Positions 16,712 through 23,771 of a DNA stretch of 64,000 bases are shown here, in pieces. The notes below the pieces were generated by a model. The model was not told the origin of the DNA. It saw only the letters and a list, made by a program, of their open reading frames with translations, and made no database searches. Position numbers and translations under genes: made by a program. The DNA lies in the NCBI GenBank assembly GCA_035063765.1, contig JAPSFT010000013.1, forward strand, positions 62,001-126,000. Direction: 5' to 3'. The number at the start of each line of letters is the position of its first letter. Within the stretch, counting starts at the first letter, position 1. This DNA is from Deltaproteobacteria bacterium (lineage in GTDB: Bacteria > Myxococcota_A > UBA9160 > PR03).

Positions 16712-18223
16712 ATGTCGGCCTGGCGCCTCGCGCTGTTGGTCGCGGCCTCACTCGCCGTCGTGCCGCTGAGCGACGCAGCGGTGTTCGCCGTCACCAAGAC
16801 GACCGACTCGGCCGACGGCCAGTGCGACGCGGACTGCTCGCTGCGCGAGGCGATCCTGGCGGCCAACCAGCTACAGGACACGAGCAACCGCATCGACCTC
16901 GCGCCCGGCACCTACCGGCTGTCGATCCCGCGCGACCCGGAGCGCTTCGGCAACGGGCTCGGAACGGGCGCCGACGGCAACCTGGTCGTGTCGCGGACGC
17001 TCACGATTGCCGGCGCCGGCCGCGACACCACGGTCATCGACGCGCGCCCCGCGCCGGAGGCCGCCAGCGTCGACCGCGTGCTCGCCGTCGCCCAAAGCGG
17101 CCATCTGACCCTCGGCGATGTCACGATCACGGGCGGCCGGGCCGGCGAGTTCGCACAGGGCGGCGGCATCGTGGTGCTCGGCGGCACGCTCGCGATCCAT
17201 GACTGTCGGGTGAGCGGCAACGTCGCGCTCGGAGGGGGGGGTGGCATCGCGCTCGGCGGCGCCAGCGCCAACCCGCCGGCGATGGCGACGATCACGCGCT
17301 GCGAGATCGCCGGGAACGTCGCCGGCTCCGAGGCGCTGGGCGCCCAGGGCGGCGGGCTCCTCGACATCCAGGCCACGATGACGGTCGTCGAGTCCACGAT
17401 CCGCGACAACGTCGCGCTCTTCTCGACCGGCGGCGGCATCATGAACATCGACAACCAGAGCCGCCCGAACCCGGCGGCCGAGCTCACGGTGGAGCGCTCG
17501 ACGATCGTCGGGAACCTGGCGGGGGATCCGGCGGGCCTCTCGATTTTCGAAGGCGTGGGCGGAGGGATCTACAACGCCGGCGGACTGCTTCGCCTCACGA
17601 ACTCGACGGTCACCGGAAACGAGGCCGTGGCCTCCTTTGCAGAGGGGCTGGGCCAGATCGCCGGCACCGGCCGCGGCGGCGGCGTCGCGCACGCGCTGCT
17701 GGCCGGCGACGACGCGAGCGACGGCACCTTTATCGTCGCCTCGACGATCGCCTACAACACGGCGCCGACCGGGTCGCAGATCTACGGTGAGGCGCAGGTG
17801 AATCCCGCGCAGCTCGCGAACACGCTGATCGCGGGCGGGGCCGGCGCGTCGGCGAACTGCGCGAGCCCGTCCGGCCAGGTCGGGATTGCCAGCGTGGGCG
17901 GCGGCAACCTCAGTGACGACGCGAGCCCCTGCGGCCTCGGCCTGCCGGGCGACCAGTCGGGCGTCGGCGACCCCGGGCTCGCCGACGCGCTCGCCGACAA
18001 CGGCGGTCCCACCGAGACGATCGCCCTGCTCGAGGGAAGCCCGGCGATCGGCGCTGGCTACGTCCCGTCCTGCCCGCAGCGCGACCAGCGCGGCTACACG
18101 CGCCGCTCGCCCTGCGACGTCGGCGCCTTCGAGACCGTGCCCGAGCCGGGCGCCGCGGCGGCATCGCTTGCCGCCGTGGGCACGCTCGAGCTGCTGCGCC
18201 GCCGCGCGGGTCGCGCCGGCTGA
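16712..18223 (+). CDS. CSLREA / choice-of-anchor Q beta-helix protein with PEP-CTERM-like tail
   Basis: This is a 503-aa exported protein. After a signal peptide comes the CSLREA signature (CDADCSLREAILAAN), then a long right-handed beta-helix of repeated strands (RCEIAGNVAG, VESTIRDNV, LTNSTVTGNEA), ending in the anchor-Q block ADNGGPTETIALLEGSPAIG. The C-terminus VPEPGAAAASLAAVG... with a basic end is a PEP-CTERM-type sorting signal, so the protein is probably processed by an exosortase and released or anchored at the surface. The ATG at 16712 is chosen; GTG at 16700 is in frame and possible. Its stop overlaps the next start by one base. Confidence 0.82.
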   Translation: MSAWRLALLVAASLAVVPLSDAAVFAVTKTTDSADGQCDADCSLREAILAANQLQDTSNRIDLAPGTYRLSIPRDPERFGNGLGTGADGNLVVSRTLTIAGAGRDTTVIDARPAPEAASVDRVLAVAQSGHLTLGDVTITGGRAGEFAQGGGIVVLGGTLAIHDCRVSGNVALGGGGGIALGGASANPPAMATITRCEIAGNVAGSEALGAQGGGLLDIQATMTVVESTIRDNVALFSTGGGIMNIDNQSRPNPAAELTVERSTIVGNLAGDPAGLSIFEGVGGGIYNAGGLLRLTNSTVTGNEAVASFAEGLGQIAGTGRGGGVAHALLAGDDASDGTFIVASTIAYNTAPTGSQIYGEAQVNPAQLANTLIAGGAGASANCASPSGQVGIASVGGGNLSDDASPCGLGLPGDQSGVGDPGLADALADNGGPTETIALLEGSPAIGAGYVPSCPQRDQRGYTRRSPCDVGAFETVPEPGAAAASLAAVGTLELLRRRAGRAG

Positions 18224-18564
18224 TGCGCTTCGCGCGCGCGGCCGCGGCGCTGCTCGCCGTGGCGTTGCTCTCGGCGGGCTCGGCCGGCCTCGCGCAGGGC
18301 CGGCCGGTCGCGAAGGTGGCGCTCTCCGAGGCGGGCGCGATCCGCCTCGACGGCCGTCCCGTGAGTCTGCCCGAGCTCCGCGAGGCCTTCCGCACGCTCG
18401 CCGCTGCGAAGGGCGAGGTCTGGTACTACCGGCCGAACCCGGGCGCCGACCCGCCGCCGGGCGCGATGGCCGTCGTCCAGGCGATCGCCGAAGCGCGCCT
18501 GCCGGTGCGCTTCGCGACGAAGCCCGATTTCTCCGCCTTCGACGCACCCGCGCGCGAGCCCTAG
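18223..18564 (+). CDS. Exported ExbD/TolR-like domain protein
   Basis: This is a 113-aa protein with a signal peptide or N-terminal anchor (residues 5-25) followed by a single domain that resembles the periplasmic part of ExbD/TolR: KVALSEAGAIRLDGRPVSLP, ELREAFRTLAAAKGEVWYYR and a closing beta strand LPVRFATKPDFS. The usual ExbD transmembrane Asp and an ExbB partner are missing, so it is not a proton-channel subunit. It is coupled to the CSLREA gene (TGATG). Role unknown. Confidence 0.62.
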   Translation: MRFARAAAALLAVALLSAGSAGLAQGRPVAKVALSEAGAIRLDGRPVSLPELREAFRTLAAAKGEVWYYRPNPGADPPPGAMAVVQAIAEARLPVRFATKPDFSAFDAPAREP

Positions 18565-18571
18565 CGCCGCG

Positions 18572-19243
18572 CTAGCGGAGTCCGTTCCCGTAGTGTGCCA
18601 GCGCCTCGGCGAGCGTGGTGTCGGCGACGCCCGGCTCGTCGAGGACCGCGCGCAGCCAGTCCGGGCGCTCGAGCGAGCAGACCGAGAGCGGGCGCTCGAG
18701 GCCGGAGAGCTGGCTCGCCTGGCGCGCGAAGCTGGTCGCGTAGTCGGGCGGCCGCACGTCGCGGGCCAGGTCGACCAGCGCGAAGGGGTCGGGTGCGCCG
18801 CCGTCGAGGCGCTCGGCGGGCCAGGGGATGCTCGGCGTGGTGGGGCGCGGGCCGCCGCCGGCCAGGCCCGGGCCGTCACACAGGATCGCGCCGCGCACCC
18901 GCTCGGGACGTGCGCCCGCGAGCAGCAGCGCCACGTAGGCGCCGAGGCCGCGGCCGAGCAACGTCGCGGGCCCCAGGTGGGCGAGCGCGGCGTCGGCGTC
19001 GGCCATCAGGATCTCGGCGGTGTAGCCGCCGCCGCGCGGGAGCGTCGAGGCGCCGTGGCCGGTGAAGTCGAGGCCGAGGATCGCGCCGGGCCAGGCTTCG
19101 GCGGCTCCGGCGTGGCGCGCGAGGGTGCGCTCGCCGCGGCCGTGCAGGAGCAGGAGCGGGCGTGCGCCCGCCGCGCGCGGCTCGCGCAACGGGTGCAGCG
19201 CGAGCGTCACCTTGGCGTGTCGAAGCTCGATCGGCGACGTCAC
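18572..19243 (-). CDS. Alpha/beta hydrolase (small)
   Basis: This is a 223-aa protein with the hydrolase N-terminus LLLLHGRGERTLARH, LGLDFTGHGAST and an elbow ATLLGRGLGAYVALLL, in which the nucleophile Ser is replaced by Arg (G-R-G-L-G). The catalytic His is not obvious either. The fold is clear but a standard Ser-hydrolase activity is doubtful. The start is GTG 19243, which overlaps the stop of the preceding alpha/beta hydrolase (GTGA), suggesting a paired function in the MocR-led operon. It is the last gene of that operon. Confidence 0.68.
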   Translation of the reverse strand: MTSPIELRHAKVTLALHPLREPRAAGARPLLLLHGRGERTLARHAGAAEAWPGAILGLDFTGHGASTLPRGGGYTAEILMADADAALAHLGPATLLGRGLGAYVALLLAGARPERVRGAILCDGPGLAGGGPRPTTPSIPWPAERLDGGAPDPFALVDLARDVRPPDYATSFARQASQLSGLERPLSVCSLERPDWLRAVLDEPGVADTTLAEALAHYGNGLR

Positions 19244-20151
19244 GATGCGAGGAAGCGCAGCACCGGCTCCGCGATCTCGCGGGGGCGCTCGATGTGGAGG
19301 AAGTGGCCCGTGTCGGGAACGGTGTGGAAGACGGCGTTCGCGGGGCGGTGCGGCGCCAGGATCTCCTCGGTCGTGTCCCAGCCCATCGGCTCCGACACCG
19401 AGGCGAGGAAGCCGAGCATCGGGACCGCGATCGCGGGCAGGCGCTGGAGCGCCCACTCCGGGCGCCAGGGGCCGAAGCCGCCGAAGCGCATGGTGGGGTC
19501 GAGCTTCCAGCGGAAGCCGTCCGGATCGCGGCGCGCGCCGATCGCCGCCAGGTGGCGCAGCCACTCGATCGACAGGCGCGGGTTCATGCGCCCGCGGCGC
19601 CGCGCCAGCTCGTCGAGCGTGGCGGCCGGCTTGCGCTCCTTGCCGGCCGCCTGCCGCCGGTGGTCGAGCCAGCCGGCGAGCTCCGAGGCGAGCAGCTTCG
19701 AACGCTCGTGCTCCGCGACGTCGGGTGCGCGCTGGCGGGAGGGAAGGCCGTCGATGTTCACGAGCCGCGAGACGCGGTGCGGGCAGGCGTCGGCCAGGTG
19801 CATCAGCACCGAGCCGCCCTTCGAGTGGCCGACGAAGGGGATCGGGTCGCGGCCGATGGTGTCGAGGACCGCGAGCGCATCGCGGGCGTCGGCGTCCCAG
19901 TTGTAGAGCGCCGCGTGCTCGGAGTCGCCGTGGCCGCGCTGGTCCCACGACACCACGCGCCAGCCGCCGTCCGCGAGCAGCGGCGCGAACACCTCGAAGG
20001 TGCGCGCGAAGTCGAAGCCGCCGTGCGCGAGCAGGAGCGGCGGCGCGGCCGCGTCGCCCCACTCCCAGACCGCGATGCGCAGGCCGGCGGCGTCCACGTC
20101 GCGGCGGCGGTCGGGCGCGCGTGCGCCGGGGTAGGGGGGCGTCGTCGGCAA
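19240..20151 (-). CDS. Alpha/beta hydrolase
   Basis: This is a 303-aa serine hydrolase. The oxyanion region LLLAHGGFDFART, VVSWDQRGHGDSEH, the nucleophile elbow FVGHSKGGSVLMHL and the catalytic His in VPDTGHFLHIERP are all in place, matching epoxide-hydrolase/esterase-like members. The substrate is unknown. The frame requires a TTG start at 20151, preceded by GGGAGAGC and by TAGAGT 32 nt upstream. Its stop overlaps the start of the second, possibly inactive hydrolase. Confidence 0.78.
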   Translation of the reverse strand: MPTTPPYPGARAPDRRRDVDAAGLRIAVWEWGDAAAPPLLLAHGGFDFARTFEVFAPLLADGGWRVVSWDQRGHGDSEHAALYNWDADARDALAVLDTIGRDPIPFVGHSKGGSVLMHLADACPHRVSRLVNIDGLPSRQRAPDVAEHERSKLLASELAGWLDHRRQAAGKERKPAATLDELARRRGRMNPRLSIEWLRHLAAIGARRDPDGFRWKLDPTMRFGGFGPWRPEWALQRLPAIAVPMLGFLASVSEPMGWDTTEEILAPHRPANAVFHTVPDTGHFLHIERPREIAEPVLRFLAS

Positions 20152-20206
20152 GCTGGGGCTCTCCCGGGCGCGGCGGGCGGCACTCTAGCGGGCGCCGCGC
20201 CCGCGG

Positions 20207-20773
20207 TCAGCTCCGGCGCCGGCGCTCCTCTGCGATCGCGCACAGTCCGTCGTCCTCGATCCCGAGCGGCAGGTTCATCAGGTTGTAGAAGTTCTCGAGG
20301 GCGTTCAGGAAGGTGATCTCGACGATCTCCCGCTCGCGGAAGTGCTTGCGCAGGGTGGCGAAGGTGGCGTCGTCGACCTGCTTGTGGCGGGTCGCTTCCT
20401 CGGCGTAGGCGAGCGCGGCCCGCTCGCGGTCGGAGAAGAGCGGGCTCGTGCGCCACTCGGGCAGCGCGTGGAACTTCTCGAGCGGGATCCGCTCCTGCAC
20501 CGCCATCGCCTTGGCGATGTCGACGCAGAAGGTGCAGCGGTTCAGCATCGCGACCCACACCTGCACGAGCAGGCGCAGCTCGGGCGCGAGCTCGAGGCCC
20601 TCGCGCTGGAGCCGCAGGAGCTGCCAGGCGAGGTTGTACATGCGGGGCACGCGGTTGTAGATCACCTTTGCCGGGGTCATCACCTTGCCGAGCTGGCGGC
20701 GCATCAGGATCGTGGCGATGCGCGCGAGCAGGGTGGGGGGCTCTTCGATCGGGTCGAGTCGCGGGCGGGTCAC
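20207..20773 (-). CDS. Carboxymuconolactone decarboxylase/AhpD-like family protein
   Basis: This is a 188-aa all-helical protein. The family signature is the redox-like CxxC in MLNRCTFCVDIAKAMA followed by RERAALAYAEEATR and EIVEITFLNALENFYNLMN. In AhpD such a pair supports peroxidase activity; in other members it is structural. The GTG at 20773 overlaps the stop of the upstream membrane protein (GTGA). It sits in the MocR-led operon between a membrane protein and two hydrolases. Confidence 0.8.
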   Translation of the reverse strand: MTRPRLDPIEEPPTLLARIATILMRRQLGKVMTPAKVIYNRVPRMYNLAWQLLRLQREGLELAPELRLLVQVWVAMLNRCTFCVDIAKAMAVQERIPLEKFHALPEWRTSPLFSDRERAALAYAEEATRHKQVDDATFATLRKHFREREIVEITFLNALENFYNLMNLPLGIEDDGLCAIAEERRRRS

Positions 20774-21225
20774 GGGGTCCTCCTCGGTCGGGCGCGGAGC
20801 AGGGCGATGGTGATCACGATGCCGGCGGCCGCGGGCACGTACACGCTGGCGACGTCGTGGCGCCAGTGGCCGGCCGGCAGGTAGCCGCGCCAGGAGTCGA
20901 ACGCGTGCAGCGCGGCGTGGGCGGCCAGGAAGGCGCTCGCGATCGAAACCAGCGGCACGCGCACCGCCGGCCGCAGCGCAGCCCAGCCGAAGGCCAGCGC
21001 CACCACGGCGAGGGCGCAGCCGATGTCGCGCACGAAGTGCTCGTTGAAGGGGCCGGTGGCGGGCACGTCGGCCGGCAGCTCGTGATACCAGTGGAGCGGC
21101 GCGGCCAGCATCCAGAGCGCATTGGCGGCGGTCACGAGCGCGAGCGCGCCGAGGATCCAGGGCCAGGGATCGCGCCGGAGGACGGCCTGCGCAGGCGGAG
21201 CGCCGGGGCGCCGTGCGGGGCTCAT
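20770..21225 (-). CDS. Four-helix integral membrane protein
   Basis: This is a 151-aa protein with about four transmembrane segments (WPWILGALALVTAANALWML, CALAVVALAFGWAAL, PLVSIASAFLAAHAALHAF, VYVPAAAGIVITIALL) separated by short loops with conserved-looking His residues (HWYHELP, NEHFVRDIG, HWRHDVAS). No family is recognised with confidence; DoxX- or DUF4345-like proteins have a similar plan. It is coupled on both sides: ATG 21225 overlaps the MocR stop and its stop overlaps the AhpD-like start. Confidence 0.7.
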   Translation of the reverse strand: MSPARRPGAPPAQAVLRRDPWPWILGALALVTAANALWMLAAPLHWYHELPADVPATGPFNEHFVRDIGCALAVVALAFGWAALRPAVRVPLVSIASAFLAAHAALHAFDSWRGYLPAGHWRHDVASVYVPAAAGIVITIALLRARPRRTP

Positions 21226-22727
21226 CGGGTCCTCCTGCGGGCGGGCGGCGGGAGCTGCGGGCGAAGCGCGGCGGCGAGCTCGCCGACGCCGGCCCGGATC
21301 GCGTCGGGGTCGAGCGCGGCGAAGGAGAGGAGCAGCGCGGGCGCCCCGTCGCCGTCGAACCGGCACGACGCGCCGCTCGCGAACGCGACGCCGCGCGCGC
21401 CGCACGCAGCCGCGAGCGCGGCCACGTCCGTCTCGGGAGGCAGCTCGACCCAGACGCAGGTGCCGCCGGCCGGCTCGCACACGCGCGCCTCCGGAAGCCT
21501 CGCGGCCAGCGCGTCGCGGAGCGCGCGCAGGCGCTCGCCGAGCCGCCGCCGCGCGCGCCGCACGTGCCGCTCGAGGAGCCCGCTCCCGAGCAGCTCGGTC
21601 ACGGCCAGCTGCTCGACGAGCGGCGCCTGGAGCGTGCTCGCGAAGAGCAGGGTCGCGAGCCGGCCGAGGAGCGGCCGGGGCGCCACCAGGTAGCCGAGGC
21701 GCAGGCCGGGGAAGAGCGCCTTCGAGAAGGTGCCCACGTAGAGCACCTGGCCGCCGCGGTCGAGGGTCTTCAGCGCGGGGCGCGCGGGGCCCGCGAGGCG
21801 CAGCTCGCCGTCGAAGTCGTCCTCGACGATCGGGAGCTGGGCGCGGTCGGCGAGGGCGAGGAGCGCCTCGCGCCGCGCATCGGAGAGCGTGACCCCCGTC
21901 GGCATCTGCACGGCGGGCGTCGTCACCACGAGCTTCGGCCGGCGCACGCGCAGCAGCCGCTCGAGTTCGGCGACCCGCAGCCCCTCCCCGTCGACGGAGA
22001 CCCCGAGCAGGTCCGCGCCGGCCGCCCGGAAGGCGAGTGCGGCGCCGAACCAGCCCGGCTGCTCGAGCGCCACGGCGTCGCCCGGCTCGACGAGCGCGCG
22101 CGCGATCAGGTCGAAGGCCTGCTGGGCGCCGCCGGTGACGAGGATCTCGTCGGGGCTGCATGCGATGCCGCGCGCGCCGAGGGCGCTCGCGAGCGCCGCC
22201 CGCAGCGGCGCGTGCCCGAAGGGATCGACCGCGTTCACCTGCTCGGGCAGGCGGCCGAGCGCGCGCTGCCAGGCGCCCTGGAGCGCGGCGATCGGCAGCG
22301 CAGCGGCGTCGGCGCGGCCGGGGCGGAAGTCGAAGCGCGGCGCGCCCGGCGCGAAGCCGCGGGCGAGGTCGGCCGGCGGGCGCAGGCCGCGGGCGCGTGC
22401 GGAGAGCAGGGCGGGCCAGGCGAGGGAGCGGCCGGGATCCGATGCGGGGCGGCCCTGGGCCGCGTCGCGCAGCCGGCGCGCGCGCGGCTCCACGAAGGTG
22501 CCGCGACCGACCTGCGCGTCGAGCAGTCCCGCGGCGGCGAGCGCGTCGAGCGCACGGCTCACGGTGTTGCGCGAGAGCCCGAGCGCCGCGGCGAGCTCGC
22601 GCGAGGCCGGCAGCCGCTCGCCCGGCCGCAGCCTCCCGGCGTCGATCAGCCCGAGCAGGTACTCCGCGAGCTGCCGGTAGACGGGCGCCTCGCTGCGCGG
22701 ATCGGGGCGGAACGGGAGGTCGAGCAC
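21222..22727 (-). CDS. MocR-family regulator (GntR HTH + aminotransferase-like domain)
   Basis: This is a 501-aa transcription regulator. The N-terminal winged helix is GntR type (VYRQLAEYLLGLIDAG, LPASRELAAALGLSRNTVSR), and the C-terminal domain is a fold-type I aminotransferase homologue with the PLP-binding lysine in VGTFSKALFPGLRLGYL and VEDDFDGELR. Such proteins sense PLP or amino-acid adducts. The GTG at 22727 is preferred over an upstream TTG because it places the HTH at the usual distance and leaves the operator-like repeats upstream. TATGCT ends 6 nt before the GTG, suggesting leaderless translation. Its stop overlaps the next gene. Confidence 0.85.
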   Translation of the reverse strand: MLDLPFRPDPRSEAPVYRQLAEYLLGLIDAGRLRPGERLPASRELAAALGLSRNTVSRALDALAAAGLLDAQVGRGTFVEPRARRLRDAAQGRPASDPGRSLAWPALLSARARGLRPPADLARGFAPGAPRFDFRPGRADAAALPIAALQGAWQRALGRLPEQVNAVDPFGHAPLRAALASALGARGIACSPDEILVTGGAQQAFDLIARALVEPGDAVALEQPGWFGAALAFRAAGADLLGVSVDGEGLRVAELERLLRVRRPKLVVTTPAVQMPTGVTLSDARREALLALADRAQLPIVEDDFDGELRLAGPARPALKTLDRGGQVLYVGTFSKALFPGLRLGYLVAPRPLLGRLATLLFASTLQAPLVEQLAVTELLGSGLLERHVRRARRRLGERLRALRDALAARLPEARVCEPAGGTCVWVELPPETDVAALAAACGARGVAFASGASCRFDGDGAPALLLSFAALDPDAIRAGVGELAAALRPQLPPPARRRTR

Positions 22728-22739
22728 GGGGCCAGCATA
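22728..22739 (-). promoter_or_regulatory. Putative leaderless -10 box of the MocR gene
   Basis: TATGCT on the minus strand (22739-22734) is followed by 6 nt and the GTG start at 22727, with no ribosome-binding site between. Confidence 0.45.
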
Positions 22740-22745
22740 TGGGAG

Positions 22746-22794
22746 CCAATCTGGATCGTCAGGGTCCAATGTGGCCCCAATCGAGAGGGCCAAT
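22746..22794 (+). promoter_or_regulatory. Four direct CCAAT-containing repeats, candidate MocR operator
   Basis: CCAAT occurs at 22746-22750, 22766-22770, 22777-22781 and 22790-22794, usually preceded by G-rich bases (gggtCCAAT, gggCCAAT). The cluster fills the space between the divergent MocR and EamA genes. MocR regulators often bind direct repeats in such divergent regions, so autoregulation and control of the exporter are likely. Confidence 0.5.
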
Positions 22795-22835
22795 CCGCGC
22801 GTCGGGCGGCGGGTCTGCTATCCGCCCCCGGGATC

Positions 22836-23765
22836 ATGGAGCTCCATCGCGCCAGCGGCCGGTCCGGCCTCGGCTTCGCCCTCGCGGCGACGACGATGGC
22901 GCTCTGGGGCGTGCTGCCGCTGGTGCTCGAGGCCGTGCTGCGGAGCGTCGACGCGCTCACGCTCATCTGGTTCCGCTTCGTCGTGGCGGCGCTGCTGCTC
23001 GGAGCGTGGCTCGCGGCGCGGGGAGAGCTGCCGCGGCTCGGCGCGCTCGACGCGGGCGGGCGCTGGCTGCTGGCGCTGGCGACGGCCGGGCTCGCCGGCA
23101 ACTACGTCGGCTTCCTGCTCGGACTCGCGCACACGACGCCCGCCAATGCCCAGGTGCTGATCCAGGCCGGACCGCTGCTGCTCGCGCTCGGCGGGGTCGC
23201 CGTCTTCGGCGAGCGCTTCACGCGCCTGCAGGGGCTCGGGCTCGCGGCGATCGTGGCGGGGCTCGCGGGCTTCTTCGCGAGCCAGCTCGCGAGCCTCGGG
23301 CGCGAGCTCGGGCGCTACCTGTCCGGAGTGGCGTGGATCGCCGTGGCCGCGGTGACCTGGGCCGGCTACGGCCTCGCGCAGAAGCAGCTCCTCCGGGCGC
23401 TCTCGTCGCAGGGCGTGATGCTCTGTATCTACGCCGGCTGCGCGCTCCTCTTCTGGCCGTGGGCGAAGCCGGCGGTGCTGCTCGGCGTGTCGGCGGCGGG
23501 CGCCGCGCTGCTCGCGTTCTGCGCGCTCAACACGCTGGTGGCCTACGGTGCGTTCGCGGCTGCGCTCCAACACTGGGAGGCGTCGCGTGTCTCCGCGGTC
23601 CTGGCGCTCACGCCGCTCGCGACGCTCGCCTGCTCGGCTCTCGCCGCGCACTGGCTGCCCGGCCGCGCGGTGCCCGAGTCCCTCTCGCCGGCGAGCTGGG
23701 CGGGCGCGGCGGCGGTGGTCGCGGGCTCGCTCCTGATCTCCCTCGGCGGCCGGCGCCTCCGCTGA
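22836..23765 (+). CDS. EamA/DMT family exporter
   Basis: This is a 309-aa inner-membrane protein with about ten transmembrane segments in two EamA repeats (first: LWGVLPLVLEAVLRSVDALT; second: AAVTWAGYGLAQKQLLRAL). DMT exporters move amino acids, nucleobases and other metabolites. MocR genes are very often divergent from an EamA transporter, and four CCAAT repeats lie between them here. The ATG at 22836 has no good ribosome-binding site; TATCCG lies 11 nt upstream. It is convergent with the sensor kinase gene, 6 nt apart. Confidence 0.85.
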   Translation: MELHRASGRSGLGFALAATTMALWGVLPLVLEAVLRSVDALTLIWFRFVVAALLLGAWLAARGELPRLGALDAGGRWLLALATAGLAGNYVGFLLGLAHTTPANAQVLIQAGPLLLALGGVAVFGERFTRLQGLGLAAIVAGLAGFFASQLASLGRELGRYLSGVAWIAVAAVTWAGYGLAQKQLLRALSSQGVMLCIYAGCALLFWPWAKPAVLLGVSAAGAALLAFCALNTLVAYGAFAAALQHWEASRVSAVLALTPLATLACSALAAHWLPGRAVPESLSPASWAGAAAVVAGSLLISLGGRRLR

Positions 23766-23771
23766 GTCCCT

